Shown: positions 41,125 through 54,039 of the stretch, in pieces | Position numbering within the stretch: the stretch's first letter is position 1 | How the letters are laid out: each line of letters begins with the position of its first letter | NCBI RefSeq assembly: GCF_002056295.1 | Contig: NZ_CP020100.1 | Span: 1,759,501-1,823,500 of the forward strand | Source: Halopseudomonas phragmitis | GTDB lineage: Bacteria; Pseudomonadota; Gammaproteobacteria; Pseudomonadales; Pseudomonadaceae | Length of the DNA: 64,000 nucleotides | Direction: 5' to 3' | Notes under the pieces: generated by a model | Seen by the model: only the letters and a program-made list of their open reading frames with translations | What the model was told of the DNA's origin: nothing | Databases searched by the model: none | Made by a program: the position numbers and the translations under genes

Positions 41125-42493
41125 AGCGCTGCGTTTGTCGGAACTGGTCAAACCGCTGGCGGCCAGCCTCAAGGGCGAGGATGTCAGCTTTGACAGCGTC
41201 AGCATTGACTCGCGCCAGGTTCAGGCTGGCGGCCTGTTTGTCGCATTACCCGGCAGCCGGGTAGATGGCCACGACTTCATCGCTCAGGCCCGTCTGCACG
41301 GTGCCGTAGCGGCGCTGGTCGAGCATCTGGTTGATGACCCGTTGCCGCAACTGCTGGTGCATGACTGCCAACTGGCCTTGGGGCAGCTGGCTGCCCTGTC
41401 GCGCCAGGCGTTTAAGGGGCGGATGGTGGCGATCACCGGCTCCAGTGGCAAGACCACGGTCAAGGAAATGCTGGCCTCGATTCTGCGCGAGCAGGGTAGT
41501 GTTCTGGCCACTCAGGGCAATCTCAACAACGAGCTCGGCGTGCCGCTGACCCTGTTGGCGTTGCAGCCGGAACACCAGTTTGCGGTGATCGAGATGGGAG
41601 CCGCCAAGGTTGGTGACATCGCCTACAGCATGGGGATCGCCAAACCCGATATCAGCATCCTGACCAATGCCGGCATGGCTCACGTCGGGCGTTTTGGCAG
41701 TCCGGAAAACATCGCCAAGGCCAAGGGCGAGATCATCACCGCGCTCAAGAGTGATGGCCATGTGGTGCTGAATCTGGACAGCCCCTGGTTTGAGCAGTGG
41801 TACCAAAGCCTTGGCAAGCGCAAGTCGCATGCATTCAGCCTGGAAAATCCGACTGCTGAGTTGCGTGGCGAGTCGGTCGAGATCGATGAGCGTGGTTGCC
41901 CGGGCTTCCTGCTGGTGACCCCCAAGGGCTCGATCACCGTGCAGCTCAACCTGCTGGGCCGGCACAACATCGCCAACGCCCTGGCCGCGACCGGTGCAGC
42001 GCTGGCGCTGGGCCTTGAGCTGGAACAGATTCGCCGTGGCCTGGCCCGGCTGCAACCTGTGGCCGGGCGGGCCCAGGGTAAGCCCGGCCATGCCGGTGCG
42101 CTGGTCATTGACGACAGCTATAACGCCAACCCGAGTTCGGTCAAGGCCGCCATCGACCTGCTGGCCGGGTTCGACGGTCAGCGCATTCTGGTGTTGGGTG
42201 ATATGGGTGAGCTGGGTGACTGGGAGGCTGCCGGTCACCGTGAGGTGGGTGAGCATGCCCGCCAGCAGGGGCTGGATGCCCTGTACGCCGTTGGCCGCCT
42301 GTCGGCCCTGGCGGTTGAGGCCTTTGGCGAGGGCGGACGACTGTTCGCCAGCAAGACCGAGTTGATCAATGCACTGCGCCCGCAATTGCAGGCGCAGACC
42401 CGGGTATTGGTCAAGGGATCGCGTAGTGCCGGCATGGAAGAGGTGGTTGCCGGTCTGGTGGACACAACTAATAACGAAAACAAGGCCCACTGA
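41117..42493 (+). CDS. murF: UDP-MurNAc-tripeptide:D-Ala-D-Ala ligase
   Basis: MurF adds D-Ala-D-Ala to complete the UDP-MurNAc-pentapeptide. The 458-residue protein shows the ATP-binding loop [33 protein letters not shown] and [12 protein letters not shown] chose the ATG at 41117 ([12 protein letters not shown]), preceded by GGGAGG and overlapping murE by 8 bases; the longer open frame runs deep into murE. mraY starts 2 bp after its stop. Confidence 0.97.
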
Positions 42494-42495
42494 CA

Positions 42496-43578
42496 ATGTT
42501 GCTGCTACTGGCTCAATACCTCCAACAGTTCCACACCGGCTTCGGTGTATTCCAGTACCTGACCCTGCGCGGGATTCTCGGGGTACTGACGGCGCTGGCC
42601 ATTGCACTGTTCCTCGGGCCCTGGATGATCCGTACCCTGCAGGTGCGGCAGATCGGTCAGGCGGTACGCAATGACGGCCCGCAGTCGCATCTGTCCAAGA
42701 AAGGCACTCCGACCATGGGTGGGGCGCTGATCCTGGTGGCGATCGCCATCAGCACACTGCTCTGGGCCGACCTGTCCAATCTGTATGTCTGGGTCGTACT
42801 CGGGGTGACAATCAGTTTCGGGGCGATTGGCTGGGTCGATGACTACCGCAAGGTGATCGAGAAGAACTCGCGTGGTTTGCCGTCGCGCTGGAAGTACTTC
42901 TGGCAGTCGGTGTTCGGTTTGATTGCGGCGATTGTCCTTTACGTATCGGCCAAGACCCCGGTCGAAACCACCCTGATCGTGCCGTTCTTCAAGCAACTGG
43001 AATTCCAGCTCGGCATCCTGTTCGTGGTGCTGACCTATTTCGTCATCGTCGGCTCCAGCAATGCAGTGAACCTGACCGACGGCCTTGATGGTCTGGCGAT
43101 CATGCCGACCGTGATGGTCGGGGCGGCACTGGGCATTTTCGCCTACCTGTCGGGCAACATCCGCTTTGCCGAATACCTGTTGATCCCCTATGTGCCGGGT
43201 TCGGGGGAACTGATCATCTTCTGTGGCGCGCTGATCGGTGCCGGCCTGGGCTTTCTCTGGTTCAACACTTACCCGGCCCAAGTGTTCATGGGGGATGTCG
43301 GTGCCCTGTCGCTGGGCGCGGCACTGGGGGTGATTGCGGTAATCGTTCGCCAGGAAATCGTGCTGTTCATCATGGGCGGGATTTTCGTGGTTGAGACCCT
43401 GTCGGTGATCATTCAGGTCGCGTCCTTCAAGTTGACCGGCCGGCGAGTGTTCCGTATGGCGCCGATTCATCACCATTTCGAATTGAAAGGCTGGCCCGAG
43501 CCTCGGGTCATTGTGCGCTTCTGGATCATCACCGTGGTACTGGTGCTGATCGGACTGGCAACCCTGAAACTGCGTTGA
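42496..43578 (+). CDS. mraY: Phospho-MurNAc-pentapeptide transferase MraY
   Basis: MraY transfers phospho-MurNAc-pentapeptide to undecaprenyl phosphate at the inner membrane, forming lipid I. The 360-residue protein has about ten membrane helices and the family motifs [17 protein letters not shown] (Mg2+-binding Asp pair), [24 protein letters not shown] and [11 protein letters not shown]. Every feature is ordinary for the family and for this place in the dcw cluster. Confidence 0.99.
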   Translation: MLLLLAQYLQQFHTGFGVFQYLTLRGILGVLTALAIALFLGPWMIRTLQVRQIGQAVRNDGPQSHLSKKGTPTMGGALILVAIAISTLLWADLSNLYVWVVLGVTISFGAIGWVDDYRKVIEKNSRGLPSRWKYFWQSVFGLIAAIVLYVSAKTPVETTLIVPFFKQLEFQLGILFVVLTYFVIVGSSNAVNLTDGLDGLAIMPTVMVGAALGIFAYLSGNIRFAEYLLIPYVPGSGELIIFCGALIGAGLGFLWFNTYPAQVFMGDVGALSLGAALGVIAVIVRQEIVLFIMGGIFVVETLSVIIQVASFKLTGRRVFRMAPIHHHFELKGWPEPRVIVRFWIITVVLVLIGLATLKLR

Positions 43579-43588
43579 GGATGGCAAG

Positions 43589-44953
43589 GTGGCACTGATT
43601 ACCACGGACAAGCAGCGGATCATCGTCGGGCTCGGTAGCACCGGGCTGTCGGTTGCCCGTTATCTGGTCGGCCGTGGTCTGCCCTTTGCCGTGTGCGATA
43701 CCCGCAGCAACCCGCCGGGTCTTGATCAGCTCAAGCGTTTTGCACCGATGGCCGATGTCTATCTGGGTGAACTGGACGAGCAACTGCTGTGCGCTGCCGG
43801 TGAGTTGGTGGTCAGTCCTGGTATCGCCATCGCCACGCCGGCGATTGCTGCTGCCAAGGCTGCCGGGGTCTCGGTGGTAGGGGATATCGAGCTGTTTGCC
43901 CGCGAGCTGATTGCGCGTGAGGCCAGGCCGCAACTGGTGGCCATCACCGGTTCCAACGCCAAGAGCACGGTGACCACCCTGGTGGCCGAGATGGCAGCCG
44001 ACGCTGGCCGGCAGGTGGCGGTGGGTGGCAATCTGGGCACCCCGGCACTGGATCTGCTCGACCAGCAGGCCGAACTGTACGTACTGGAGTTGTCCAGCTT
44101 CCAACTGGAAACCACCGAGCGGCTGAATGCCGAAGTCGCTACCGTACTCAACATCAGTGAAGACCACATGGACCGCTATAGCGGTTTGGCAGCCTATCAT
44201 CTGGCCAAGCACCGGATTTTCCGCGGTGCTCGTCAGGTGGTGTTCAACCGGGACGACGCGCTGTCGCGGCCGCTGGTGGCCGACCAGTTGCCGTGCCTGA
44301 GTTTTGGCCTGTCGCGCCCGGATTTCAAGGGTTTTGGCCTGACCGAGAAGGACGGTGAGGCCTGGCTGGCCTTCGAGTTTGCGGCGCTAATGCCGGTGCG
44401 CGAACTGAAAATCCGTGGCGCCCATAACCAGGCCAATGCTCTGGCGGCTTTGGCGCTGGGGCATGCGGTGGGCTTGCCGCTCGACAGCATGCTGACCACT
44501 CTGCGCCGGTTTGCCGGTCTGCCGCATCGTTGCCAATGGGTAGGCCAGCATCAGGGCGTGGATTACTACGACGACTCCAAGGCCACCAATGTTGGTGCCG
44601 CGCTGGCCGCGATTGAAGGCTTTGCTGCCGATCTGGCTGGCAAGCAGGTGCTGATTGCCGGCGGCGATGGTAAGGGCGCGGATTTTGCGCCGCTGCGCCA
44701 GCCAGTGGCGCGCCACTGCCGGGCAGTGGTGTTGCTGGGCCGCGATGCAGCGTTGCTGGAGCAGACGCTGGCGGGTAGTGTGCCACTGCTGCGCGTCGAC
44801 ACGCTGGAGCAGGCAGTGAACTGTGCGGCCGCCCAGGCCCAGCCCGGCGATGTGGTGCTGCTGTCGCCGGCCTGCGCCAGTCTCGACATGTTCCGCAATT
44901 TTGAAGAGCGCGGTCGACTGTTTGCCGAAGCGGTTGCGAGGCTGCCGGCATGA
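43589..44953 (+). CDS. murD: UDP-MurNAc-L-Ala:D-Glu ligase
   Basis: MurD adds D-glutamate to UDP-MurNAc-L-alanine. The 454-residue protein has a Rossmann-like N-terminal domain (IIVGLGSTGLSVARYL), a P-loop ITGSNAKSTVTTL (the pseudomonad variant of GTNGKST), NISEDHMDRY and DDSKATNVGAA. It starts with GTG at 43589, preceded by GAGGATGG; this matches the family N-terminus. It overlaps ftsW by 4 bases. Confidence 0.97.
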   Translation: MALITTDKQRIIVGLGSTGLSVARYLVGRGLPFAVCDTRSNPPGLDQLKRFAPMADVYLGELDEQLLCAAGELVVSPGIAIATPAIAAAKAAGVSVVGDIELFARELIAREARPQLVAITGSNAKSTVTTLVAEMAADAGRQVAVGGNLGTPALDLLDQQAELYVLELSSFQLETTERLNAEVATVLNISEDHMDRYSGLAAYHLAKHRIFRGARQVVFNRDDALSRPLVADQLPCLSFGLSRPDFKGFGLTEKDGEAWLAFEFAALMPVRELKIRGAHNQANALAALALGHAVGLPLDSMLTTLRRFAGLPHRCQWVGQHQGVDYYDDSKATNVGAALAAIEGFAADLAGKQVLIAGGDGKGADFAPLRQPVARHCRAVVLLGRDAALLEQTLAGSVPLLRVDTLEQAVNCAAAQAQPGDVVLLSPACASLDMFRNFEERGRLFAEAVARLPA

Positions 44954-46137
44954 ACGCGCTGAACCGGATTCCGACCCTGACCCAGTTCGTTGAGCCGCTC
45001 GCCGGTGCACGCCGCTTCGACCTGGATCTGCCGCTGCTGGCGGCGGCGTTGGCGCTGCTCGGGCTGGGTCTGGTGATGGTCAGCTCGGCGTCCATGGAAG
45101 TGGCGGCCGGGCAATTAGGCAATCCCTTCTATTACATGGTCCGCCAACTGATCTATCTGGGGATCGGCCTGGGGGCGATGGCCACCGCACTGTCGATTCC
45201 GCTGAAACTCTGGGAGCAGTTCCGCTTTCCGCTGCTGTTTCTGGGGATTGCTCTGCTGATCGCGGTACTGATTCCGGGGATTGGGCGTGAGGTCAATGGT
45301 AGCTGGCGCTGGATCGCGGTCGGGCCGATCAATATTCAGCCCTCGGAGCTGGCCAAGCTGTTTGCCGTGGTGTTTCTGGCTGGTTATCTGGTGCATCGCC
45401 AGGATGAAGTCAAGGAGCGCTGGTTTGGCTTTATCAAACCGTTCATGGTGCTGTTCCCGATGGCCTGGCTGCTGATCATTGAGCCTGACTTTGGCGCCAC
45501 CGTGGTGTTGATGGGCGCGGCGGTGGGCATGCTGTTCCTCGGTGGGGTGGGGCTGTTCCGCTTCATCCTGCTGTTCGGCTCGTTGGCTGGGGCCGCCGGC
45601 CTGCTGATTTTGTTCGAGCCCTATCGCCTGCAGCGTCTGACCGGTTTTCTCAACCCCTGGGATGACCCGTTCGGCAGTGGTTATCAGTTGACTCAGGCCC
45701 TGATCGCCTTTGGCCGTGGTGAGTGGCTGGGCGTCGGGCTGGGTAACAGCATCCAGAAGCAGTTCTATCTGCCCGAGGCGCATACCGACTTCGTGTTCGC
45801 TGTACTGGCCGAGGAGATGGGGCTGATCGGTGCGCTGGCAGCCTTTGCCCTGTTGATCTTCGTTGCCGTACGCAGCCTGTACCTGGGGCTGTGGGCCGAG
45901 CGCGACGGGCAGTTGTTTTCAGCCTATCTGGCCTATGGGATTGCGTTGATGTGGTGTGGTCAGATCCTGATCAACGTCGGTGTGAATGTTGGCCTGCTGC
46001 CGACCAAAGGTTTGACCCTGCCATTCCTCAGTTATGGCGGTAGTTCGTTGGTAGTGTGCTGCATCAGTCTGGGCATCCTGTTGCGCATTGATTGGGAGCG
46101 TCGACAAGCGCTACGGGAGGTAAGCAATGAGCAATAA
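44950..46137 (+). CDS. ftsW: Septal peptidoglycan glycosyltransferase FtsW
   Basis: FtsW is the SEDS-family polymerase that works with FtsI at the septum. The 395-residue protein has about ten membrane helices and the SEDS motifs GSWRWIAVGPINIQPSELAK, EAHTDFVFAVLAEE and LTLPFLSYGGSS. The conserved Asp in the large periplasmic loop lies in the HTDF segment. Its 3' end overlaps murG by 11 bases. Confidence 0.98.
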   Translation: MNALNRIPTLTQFVEPLAGARRFDLDLPLLAAALALLGLGLVMVSSASMEVAAGQLGNPFYYMVRQLIYLGIGLGAMATALSIPLKLWEQFRFPLLFLGIALLIAVLIPGIGREVNGSWRWIAVGPINIQPSELAKLFAVVFLAGYLVHRQDEVKERWFGFIKPFMVLFPMAWLLIIEPDFGATVVLMGAAVGMLFLGGVGLFRFILLFGSLAGAAGLLILFEPYRLQRLTGFLNPWDDPFGSGYQLTQALIAFGRGEWLGVGLGNSIQKQFYLPEAHTDFVFAVLAEEMGLIGALAAFALLIFVAVRSLYLGLWAERDGQLFSAYLAYGIALMWCGQILINVGVNVGLLPTKGLTLPFLSYGGSSLVVCCISLGILLRIDWERRQALREVSNEQ

Positions 46138-47189
46138 GGTATTGGTGATGGCAGGCGGCACCGGCGGTCATGTGTTCCCGGCGCTGGCTTGCGCGCGAAT
46201 GCTGCGCGATCAGGGCTTCGAAGTGCACTGGTTGGGTACCCGGCGGGGCATCGAGGCTGAGCTGGTGCCCGATGCCGGGTTCCCGATCCACTATATCGAC
46301 ATTCAGGGTGTGCGCGGCAAGGGTAAGCTGGATCTGCTCAAGGCACCGGTGCGGATTCTGCGTGCGTTGCTGCAGTCGCTGAAGCTACTGGACCGGCTCA
46401 AGCCGATCTGCGTGCTTGGTGCCGGTGGCTATGTCACCGGTCCTGGTGGATTGGCTGCCCGGATCAAGCGGATTCCGCTGGTTATCCATGAGCAAAATGC
46501 AGTGGTCGGCACCGCCAACCGGTTGCTGGCGCGCTGGGCTGATCGCTGCTGTGAGGGTTTCCCGGGCAGCTTCGTTAATCCGGCCAAACGCCTGAGTACT
46601 GGCAACCCTGTGCGTGAAGATATTTTCCAGACCCCGGAACTGAGCTGGGACGGCAGCCGCCGGCCACGCCTGTTGATTCTGGGTGGCAGTCTGGGCGCTG
46701 CGCCGCTGAACCGTCTGCTGCCGCTGGGGCTGGCGCTGGTCGATCATGACAAGCGCCCGGAAATCGTTCATCAGTGCGGCAAACAGCATGTCGAGGATAC
46801 CCGCGAGGCTTATCAGATGGCCGGTGTGGCGGCGATTGTGGAGCCGTTCATTGCTGATATGGCTGGCGCCTATGAGTGGGCCGATCTGGTGGTGTGCCGG
46901 GCCGGCGCGCTGACTGTCTGCGAACTGGCGGCCGCTGGCCGGCCGTCGCTGCTGGTGCCACTGCCGCATGCCATTGATGACCATCAGAGCGCCAATGCCC
47001 GGTTCCTGGCTGATCGCGGAGCCGCAGAACTGCTGCCGCAAGCCAGTCTGACCCCGGAGCTACTGGCGCAGCGGCTGAATTTTCTTTTCTCGCAACCGGA
47101 GAAACTGCAACAGATGGCAGAACTTGCTCGTAAACAGGCGACCCCGAACGCTACGGCGGATGTGGTGCGCGCCTGCCTGGAGGTGGCCC

Positions 47190-47200
<11 letters not shown>
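46127..47200 (+). CDS. murG: Lipid II synthase MurG
   Basis: MurG adds GlcNAc from UDP-GlcNAc to lipid I on the cytoplasmic face of the inner membrane. The 357-residue GT-B enzyme shows the glycine-rich [46 protein letters not shown] and the C-terminal [14 protein letters not shown] that binds the donor. It overlaps ftsW and, by 11 bases, murC. Confidence 0.98.
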
Positions 47201-49555
<2,355 letters not shown>

Positions 49556-49567
49556 GGAGTCTGTTAG

Positions 49568-50422
49568 ATGTTGGGGCTGATGATCAGGGATCCGCGAGCA
49601 GGCAAGCCTGCGACTCGACGCCAGGCGTCGGGTCGTGGCGCCGTGCGCGTGACCCCGCCAGCCCCGCGCAGCCGGCCGCGGCTGAGCTTCAGCCTGCCTG
49701 CCATGAACGGTCTGGGGATGCGTCTGCAGCAGGTACTTTGGCCGTTGTTGCTGGTGGCCCTGGGCATGGGGCTGTACGAGTTGGGCAGTCGGCTGTGGCC
49801 GCTGGCCGACCGGCCGATTGCGCTGATCAGCGTACAGGGCGAGTTGCAGTACATCGACCACGACGCGGTGCAGGGAGTGATCCAGCCTTATCTGCAGGAC
49901 AGCTTCCTGAGCATCAACCTGCGGGGCCTGCAAAGCGATCTGGCGGCCATGCCCTGGGTCGCCAAAGCGTCGGTACAGCGGGTCTGGCCGGATCAGCTGG
50001 TGATTCATCTGGACGAACAGCTGCCGGTTGCCCGCTGGGGTAGCAATGCGCTGCTCAATAACGAAGGGCGGGCCTTTGAGCCGGATGAGATCGCGAGATT
50101 TGCCGATCTGCCCCAGTTGAACGGGCCGCAGCGAGCCAAACAGCGGGTGATGCAGCAGTACCAGCAGTTCAATCGACTGCTGAGGCCCTATGGCCACGGT
50201 GTGGCGCAGTTGGAGCTGCGTGATCGCGGGAGCTGGTTTCTGACCACCCAGGACGGGATTCAGATTCTGCTCGGACGCGACAACGTAGTGGAGAAGATGC
50301 AGCGGTTTCTGACCATCGATCAACTGGTGTTGTCCGAGCGTCGGGAACAAATAGCGCGGGTCGATCTGCGCTACAGCAACAGCATGGCGGTGGCCTGGCG
50401 CACGCCGGCCAACGTGGATTAA
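49568..50422 (+). CDS. ftsQ: Cell division protein FtsQ
   Basis: FtsQ is a bitopic divisome protein that recruits FtsL and FtsB. The 284-residue protein has a basic, proline-rich cytoplasmic tail, one membrane helix (about 46-66, LLPLLLVALGMGLYEL region), a POTRA domain (PIALISVQGELQYID onward) and the FtsQ beta domain. The first ATG at 49568 is used; a start further in (MNGLGMRLQQVLWP) would remove the basic tail and cannot be excluded. ftsA follows 20 bp downstream. Confidence 0.94.
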   Translation: MLGLMIRDPRAGKPATRRQASGRGAVRVTPPAPRSRPRLSFSLPAMNGLGMRLQQVLWPLLLVALGMGLYELGSRLWPLADRPIALISVQGELQYIDHDAVQGVIQPYLQDSFLSINLRGLQSDLAAMPWVAKASVQRVWPDQLVIHLDEQLPVARWGSNALLNNEGRAFEPDEIARFADLPQLNGPQRAKQRVMQQYQQFNRLLRPYGHGVAQLELRDRGSWFLTTQDGIQILLGRDNVVEKMQRFLTIDQLVLSERREQIARVDLRYSNSMAVAWRTPANVD

Positions 50423-50442
50423 TCGGGGAGTGACACAGGCTT

Positions 50443-51672
50443 ATGGCAAGCAAGCAGGGTAGCAGGATGATCGTCGGGCTGGATATCGGCACCTCCAAGG
50501 TGGTGGCGCTGGTCGGCGAGATCGGAGCGAACGGCGAACTGGAAATCGTCGGTATCGGCTCGCATCCCTCGCGTGGCCTGAAAAAAGGCGTGGTGGTCAA
50601 TATCGAATCCACCGTGCAGTCGATCCAGCGCGCGATCGAAGAAGCCGAACTGATGGCTGGCTGCCAGATTCACTCGGTCTTTGCCGGCATTGCCGGTAAC
50701 CACATTCGCAGCCTGAACTCGCATGGCATCGTCGCCATCCGAGATCGCGAAGTGGTGCCGGCCGATATTGATCGGGTACTGGATGCCGGCCAGGCGGTGG
50801 CGATTCCCGCTGACCAGAAGGTGCTGCACATTCTGCCGCAGGAGTATGTGATCGATAACCAGGAAGGCGTACGTGAGCCTTTGGGCATGTCCGGGGTACG
50901 CCTGGAGGCCAAGGTGCATCTGGTGACCTGTGCGTTGAACGCGGTACAGAACATCGAGAAGTGCATTCGCCGCTGCGGCCTGGAAGTTGAGGACGTGATC
51001 CTCGAACAGTTGGCCTCCAGTTATGCCGTGCTGACCGAGGATGAAAAGGAACTGGGCGTCTGCCTGGTGGACATCGGTGGCGGTACCACCGACATCGCCA
51101 TTTTCACCGAAGGCGCGATCCGCCACACCTCGGTGATTCCGATTGCTGGCGATCAGGTGACCAACGATATCGCCATGGCGCTACGGACTCCAACCCAGTA
51201 CGCCGAAGAGATCAAGATTCGCTATGCCTGTGCGCTGGCCAAGCTGGCTGGCCCGGAAGAAACCATCAAGGTGCCCAGTGTTGGTGAGCGCCCGCCGCGT
51301 GACCTGTCACGCCAGGCTCTGGCTGAAGTGGTTGAGCCGCGCTACGACGAGCTGTTCACCCTGATCCAGGCCGAGCTGCGCCGTTCCGGTTACGAGGACA
51401 TGATCCCGGCCGGAATAGTCCTGACCGGCGGCACCTCGAAAATGGAAGGAGCTGTCGAGCTTGCCGAGGAGATCTTCCATATGCCGGTACGCCTGGGCGT
51501 GCCGCAGGAATTCAAGGGGCTGACCGATGTGGTGCGTAACCCGATCTACGCCACCAGCGTAGGTCTTCTGCACTACGGCATCAAACATCAGGGCGAGTCC
51601 AGTCCGGGCTCGGAGTCGAACCGCGAATCGACCCTTGAACGGGTCAAGCGCTGGTTCAAGGGCAATTTTTAA
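50443..51672 (+). CDS. ftsA: Cell division protein FtsA
   Basis: FtsA is an actin-like ATPase that tethers FtsZ to the membrane. The 409-residue protein shows MIVGLDIGTSKVVALVGE, LVDIGGGTTDIAIF, GIVLTGGTSKMEG and the C-terminal amphipathic membrane-targeting helix (LERVKRWFKGNF). A 74-bp gap to ftsZ contains a small hairpin (ACCCGC/GCGGGT-like) and may hold an ftsZ-proximal promoter. Confidence 0.98.
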   Translation: MASKQGSRMIVGLDIGTSKVVALVGEIGANGELEIVGIGSHPSRGLKKGVVVNIESTVQSIQRAIEEAELMAGCQIHSVFAGIAGNHIRSLNSHGIVAIRDREVVPADIDRVLDAGQAVAIPADQKVLHILPQEYVIDNQEGVREPLGMSGVRLEAKVHLVTCALNAVQNIEKCIRRCGLEVEDVILEQLASSYAVLTEDEKELGVCLVDIGGGTTDIAIFTEGAIRHTSVIPIAGDQVTNDIAMALRTPTQYAEEIKIRYACALAKLAGPEETIKVPSVGERPPRDLSRQALAEVVEPRYDELFTLIQAELRRSGYEDMIPAGIVLTGGTSKMEGAVELAEEIFHMPVRLGVPQEFKGLTDVVRNPIYATSVGLLHYGIKHQGESSPGSESNRESTLERVKRWFKGNF

Positions 51673-51746
51673 AGAAGCCCGCCTCAAGCGGGTCGTAGCA
51701 ACGAAACGAAGCAATACAACGAGTACAAACTCAAGGAGATGGGACC

Positions 51747-52922
51747 ATGTTCGAATTGATCGATAACGTACCGCAAAATGCAGTTATCAAGGTTGTTGGC
51801 GTCGGCGGCGGTGGCGGTAATGCGCTGCAGCACATGGTGGTGAACAACGTTGAAGGCGTCGATTTCATCTGCGCCAATACCGATGCTCAGGCACTGAAGA
51901 ACGTCAGTGCGCGTACCGTGTTGCAGCTCGGCTCGGCAGTGACCAAGGGCCTGGGTGCCGGGGCTAACCCGTTGATCGGCCGGGAAGCGGCGATCGAAGA
52001 TCGCGAGCGCATTGCTGAAGTACTGCAAGGCTCCGACATGGTGTTCATCACCGCCGGCATGGGTGGTGGTACCGGTACCGGTGCCGCGCCGATCGTTGCC
52101 GAAGTGGCGCGTGAACTGGGCATCCTGACTGTGGCCGTGGTAACCAAGCCGTTCCCGTTCGAAGGCCGCAAGCGCATGCAGGTCGCTGATGAAGGTATCC
52201 GCGAACTGAGCCAGCATGTCGACTCGCTGATCACCATTCCCAACGAAAAACTGTTGACCGTACTGGGTAAGGACGCCAGCTTGCTGGCTGCCTTCAGCAA
52301 GGCCAATGATGTACTGCTCGGTGCTGTACAGGGCATCGCCGACCTGATCATGCGTCCGGGTATGATCAACGTTGACTTTGCTGACGTTAAAACCGTCATG
52401 AGCGAAATGGGCATGGCCATGATGGGAACCGGTCACGCCAGCGGCCCGAACCGCGCCCGTGAGGCGGCTGAAGCGGCGATCCGCAGCCCGCTGCTGGAAG
52501 ATGTCAACCTGATGGGCGCACGCGGCATCCTGGTTAACATCACCGCTGGTCCGGATCTGTCACTGGGTGAGTTCTCCGAAGTCGGTAGCACCGTCGAGGA
52601 GTTTGCCTCCGAGTCAGCCACTGTGGTGGTTGGTACTGTGATTGATCCTGAGCTGCGTGATGAACTGCGCGTGACCGTCGTAGCTACCGGACTGGGCAGT
52701 CGCGCCGACAAGCCGGTCAAGGTGGTCGACAATACCGCGGCTCCAGCTGCCACTCGCCAGGTGGAGAACAGCAGTGCGCCGAACTACCGGGATCTGGATC
52801 GTCCGACCGTCATGCGCAATCAGGCTCCGGCCGGCAATGCTGCTGCCGCACGCCTGAGCCAGCCGGCTGAAGATCTGGATTATCTGGATATCCCGGCGTT
52901 CCTGCGGCGTCAGGCTGATTGA
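51747..52922 (+). CDS. ftsZ: Cell division protein FtsZ
   Basis: FtsZ is the tubulin-like GTPase that forms the Z-ring. The 391-residue protein shows VGVGGGGGNALQHM, the tubulin signature GGGTGTGAAP, the synergy-loop NVDFADVKTVMSEMG, a variable linker and the conserved C-terminal peptide DYLDIPAFLRRQ that binds FtsA and ZipA. CAAGGAGA lies 8 bases before the ATG. It ends the dcw cluster, with lpxC 111 bp downstream. Confidence 0.99.
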   Translation: MFELIDNVPQNAVIKVVGVGGGGGNALQHMVVNNVEGVDFICANTDAQALKNVSARTVLQLGSAVTKGLGAGANPLIGREAAIEDRERIAEVLQGSDMVFITAGMGGGTGTGAAPIVAEVARELGILTVAVVTKPFPFEGRKRMQVADEGIRELSQHVDSLITIPNEKLLTVLGKDASLLAAFSKANDVLLGAVQGIADLIMRPGMINVDFADVKTVMSEMGMAMMGTGHASGPNRAREAAEAAIRSPLLEDVNLMGARGILVNITAGPDLSLGEFSEVGSTVEEFASESATVVVGTVIDPELRDELRVTVVATGLGSRADKPVKVVDNTAAPAATRQVENSSAPNYRDLDRPTVMRNQAPAGNAAAARLSQPAEDLDYLDIPAFLRRQAD

Positions 52923-52976
52923 TTGGATCAATCGACGGCATAGGGCTGATTGGTATTCAACGGAGGCATGCTTTGC

Positions 52977-52982
52977 TATCAT
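52977..52982 (+). promoter_or_regulatory. Candidate -10 for lpxC
   Basis: TATCAT lies about 50 bp before lpxC, inside a small inverted repeat (GCATG...CATGC). No good -35 is seen at the right spacing, so this is tentative. Confidence 0.35.
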
Positions 52983-53033
52983 GCACGCCAATTGTTGAAA
53001 ATTATTCGCAACTAAGCGGAAGCCAGGTCACAC

Positions 53034-53945
53034 ATGATCAGACAGCGCACACTGAAGAACGTAATCCGGGCCACCGGTGTGGGCCTACATTCGGGTGAGA
53101 AGGTTTATCTCACCCTGAAACCGGCTCCTGTGGACACCGGGATTGTGTTCTGCCGGACCGATCTCGACCCTATGGTCGAGATCCCGGCGCGTGCCGAGTT
53201 TGTGGGTGAAACCACCATGTCCACCACCCTGGTAAAGGATGGTGCCAAGGTGGATACCGTCGAGCACCTGTTGTCGGCCATGGCCGGCCTGGGCATCGAC
53301 AACGCCTATGTTGAACTGAGTGCTCCGGAAGTGCCGATCATGGATGGCAGTGCCGGTCCGTTCGTGTTCCTGATCCAGTCCGCTGGTATTGAGGAGCAGG
53401 ACGCGCCCAAGCAGTTCATTCGGATCAAGCGCGAAATCAGCGTGGAAGAGCCGGGCAAGCGTGCCACCTTCGTACCTTTCGAGGGCTTCAAGGTGTCCTT
53501 TGCCATTGATTTCGATCACCCGGTATTTCGTGGCCGCAGCCAGTTTGCCAGCGTCGATTTTTCCAGTACCTCGTTCGTCAAGGAAGTCAGCCGGGCCCGG
53601 ACCTTTGGGTTCATGCGCGATATCGAATACCTGCGCTCGCAGAATCTGGCGCTGGGCGGCAGTGTCGATAACGCCATCGTGGTTGACGAGTACCGGGTTC
53701 TGAACGAAGACGGCCTGCGTTACGAAGACGAATTCGTTCGGCACAAGATCCTTGATGCCATCGGTGATCTCTATCTGCTGGGCAAGAGCCTGGTTGGCGA
53801 GTTCCGTGGCGAGAAATCGGGTCACGCTCTGAACAACAAGCTTCTGCGTACGCTACTGGCGAACAAGGATGCTTGGGAAATTGTCACCTTTGAAGACGCC
53901 GGCACCGCACCCATCTCCTTTATGCGTCCTGCCGCTGCTGTCTGA
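53034..53945 (+). CDS. lpxC: UDP-3-O-acyl-GlcNAc deacetylase LpxC
   Basis: LpxC catalyses the committed, zinc-dependent step of lipid A synthesis. The 303-residue protein has the expected metal ligands H78 (VEHLLSA), H237 and D241 ([10 protein letters not shown]), plus the [13 protein letters not shown]-terminus and the ENP-like hydrophobic passage residues. Numbering coincides with the P. aeruginosa enzyme. A strong terminator follows at 53971-53997. The C-terminus ends soon after the conserved core, without the LARRAVLA-type FtsH degron of E. coli, as usual in pseudomonads. Confidence 0.99.
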   Translation: MIRQRTLKNVIRATGVGLHSGEKVYLTLKPAPVDTGIVFCRTDLDPMVEIPARAEFVGETTMSTTLVKDGAKVDTVEHLLSAMAGLGIDNAYVELSAPEVPIMDGSAGPFVFLIQSAGIEEQDAPKQFIRIKREISVEEPGKRATFVPFEGFKVSFAIDFDHPVFRGRSQFASVDFSSTSFVKEVSRARTFGFMRDIEYLRSQNLALGGSVDNAIVVDEYRVLNEDGLRYEDEFVRHKILDAIGDLYLLGKSLVGEFRGEKSGHALNNKLLRTLLANKDAWEIVTFEDAGTAPISFMRPAAAV

Positions 53946-53970
53946 TAGAACACTCGTTTCGTTGTTTTGG

Positions 53971-53997
53971 ACGGCTGCCTCGGCAGCCGTTTTTTTA
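53971..53997 (+). terminator. lpxC terminator
   Basis: CGGCTGC-CTCG-GCAGCCG forms a 7-bp stem (53972-53989) followed by seven T residues (53990-53996). A classic intrinsic terminator marking the end of the mraZ-lpxC region. Confidence 0.93.
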
Positions 53998-54039
53998 TTT
54001 ATCAAAACCCTGTAATCGCAGTGGCCTAGGATCGGCTTG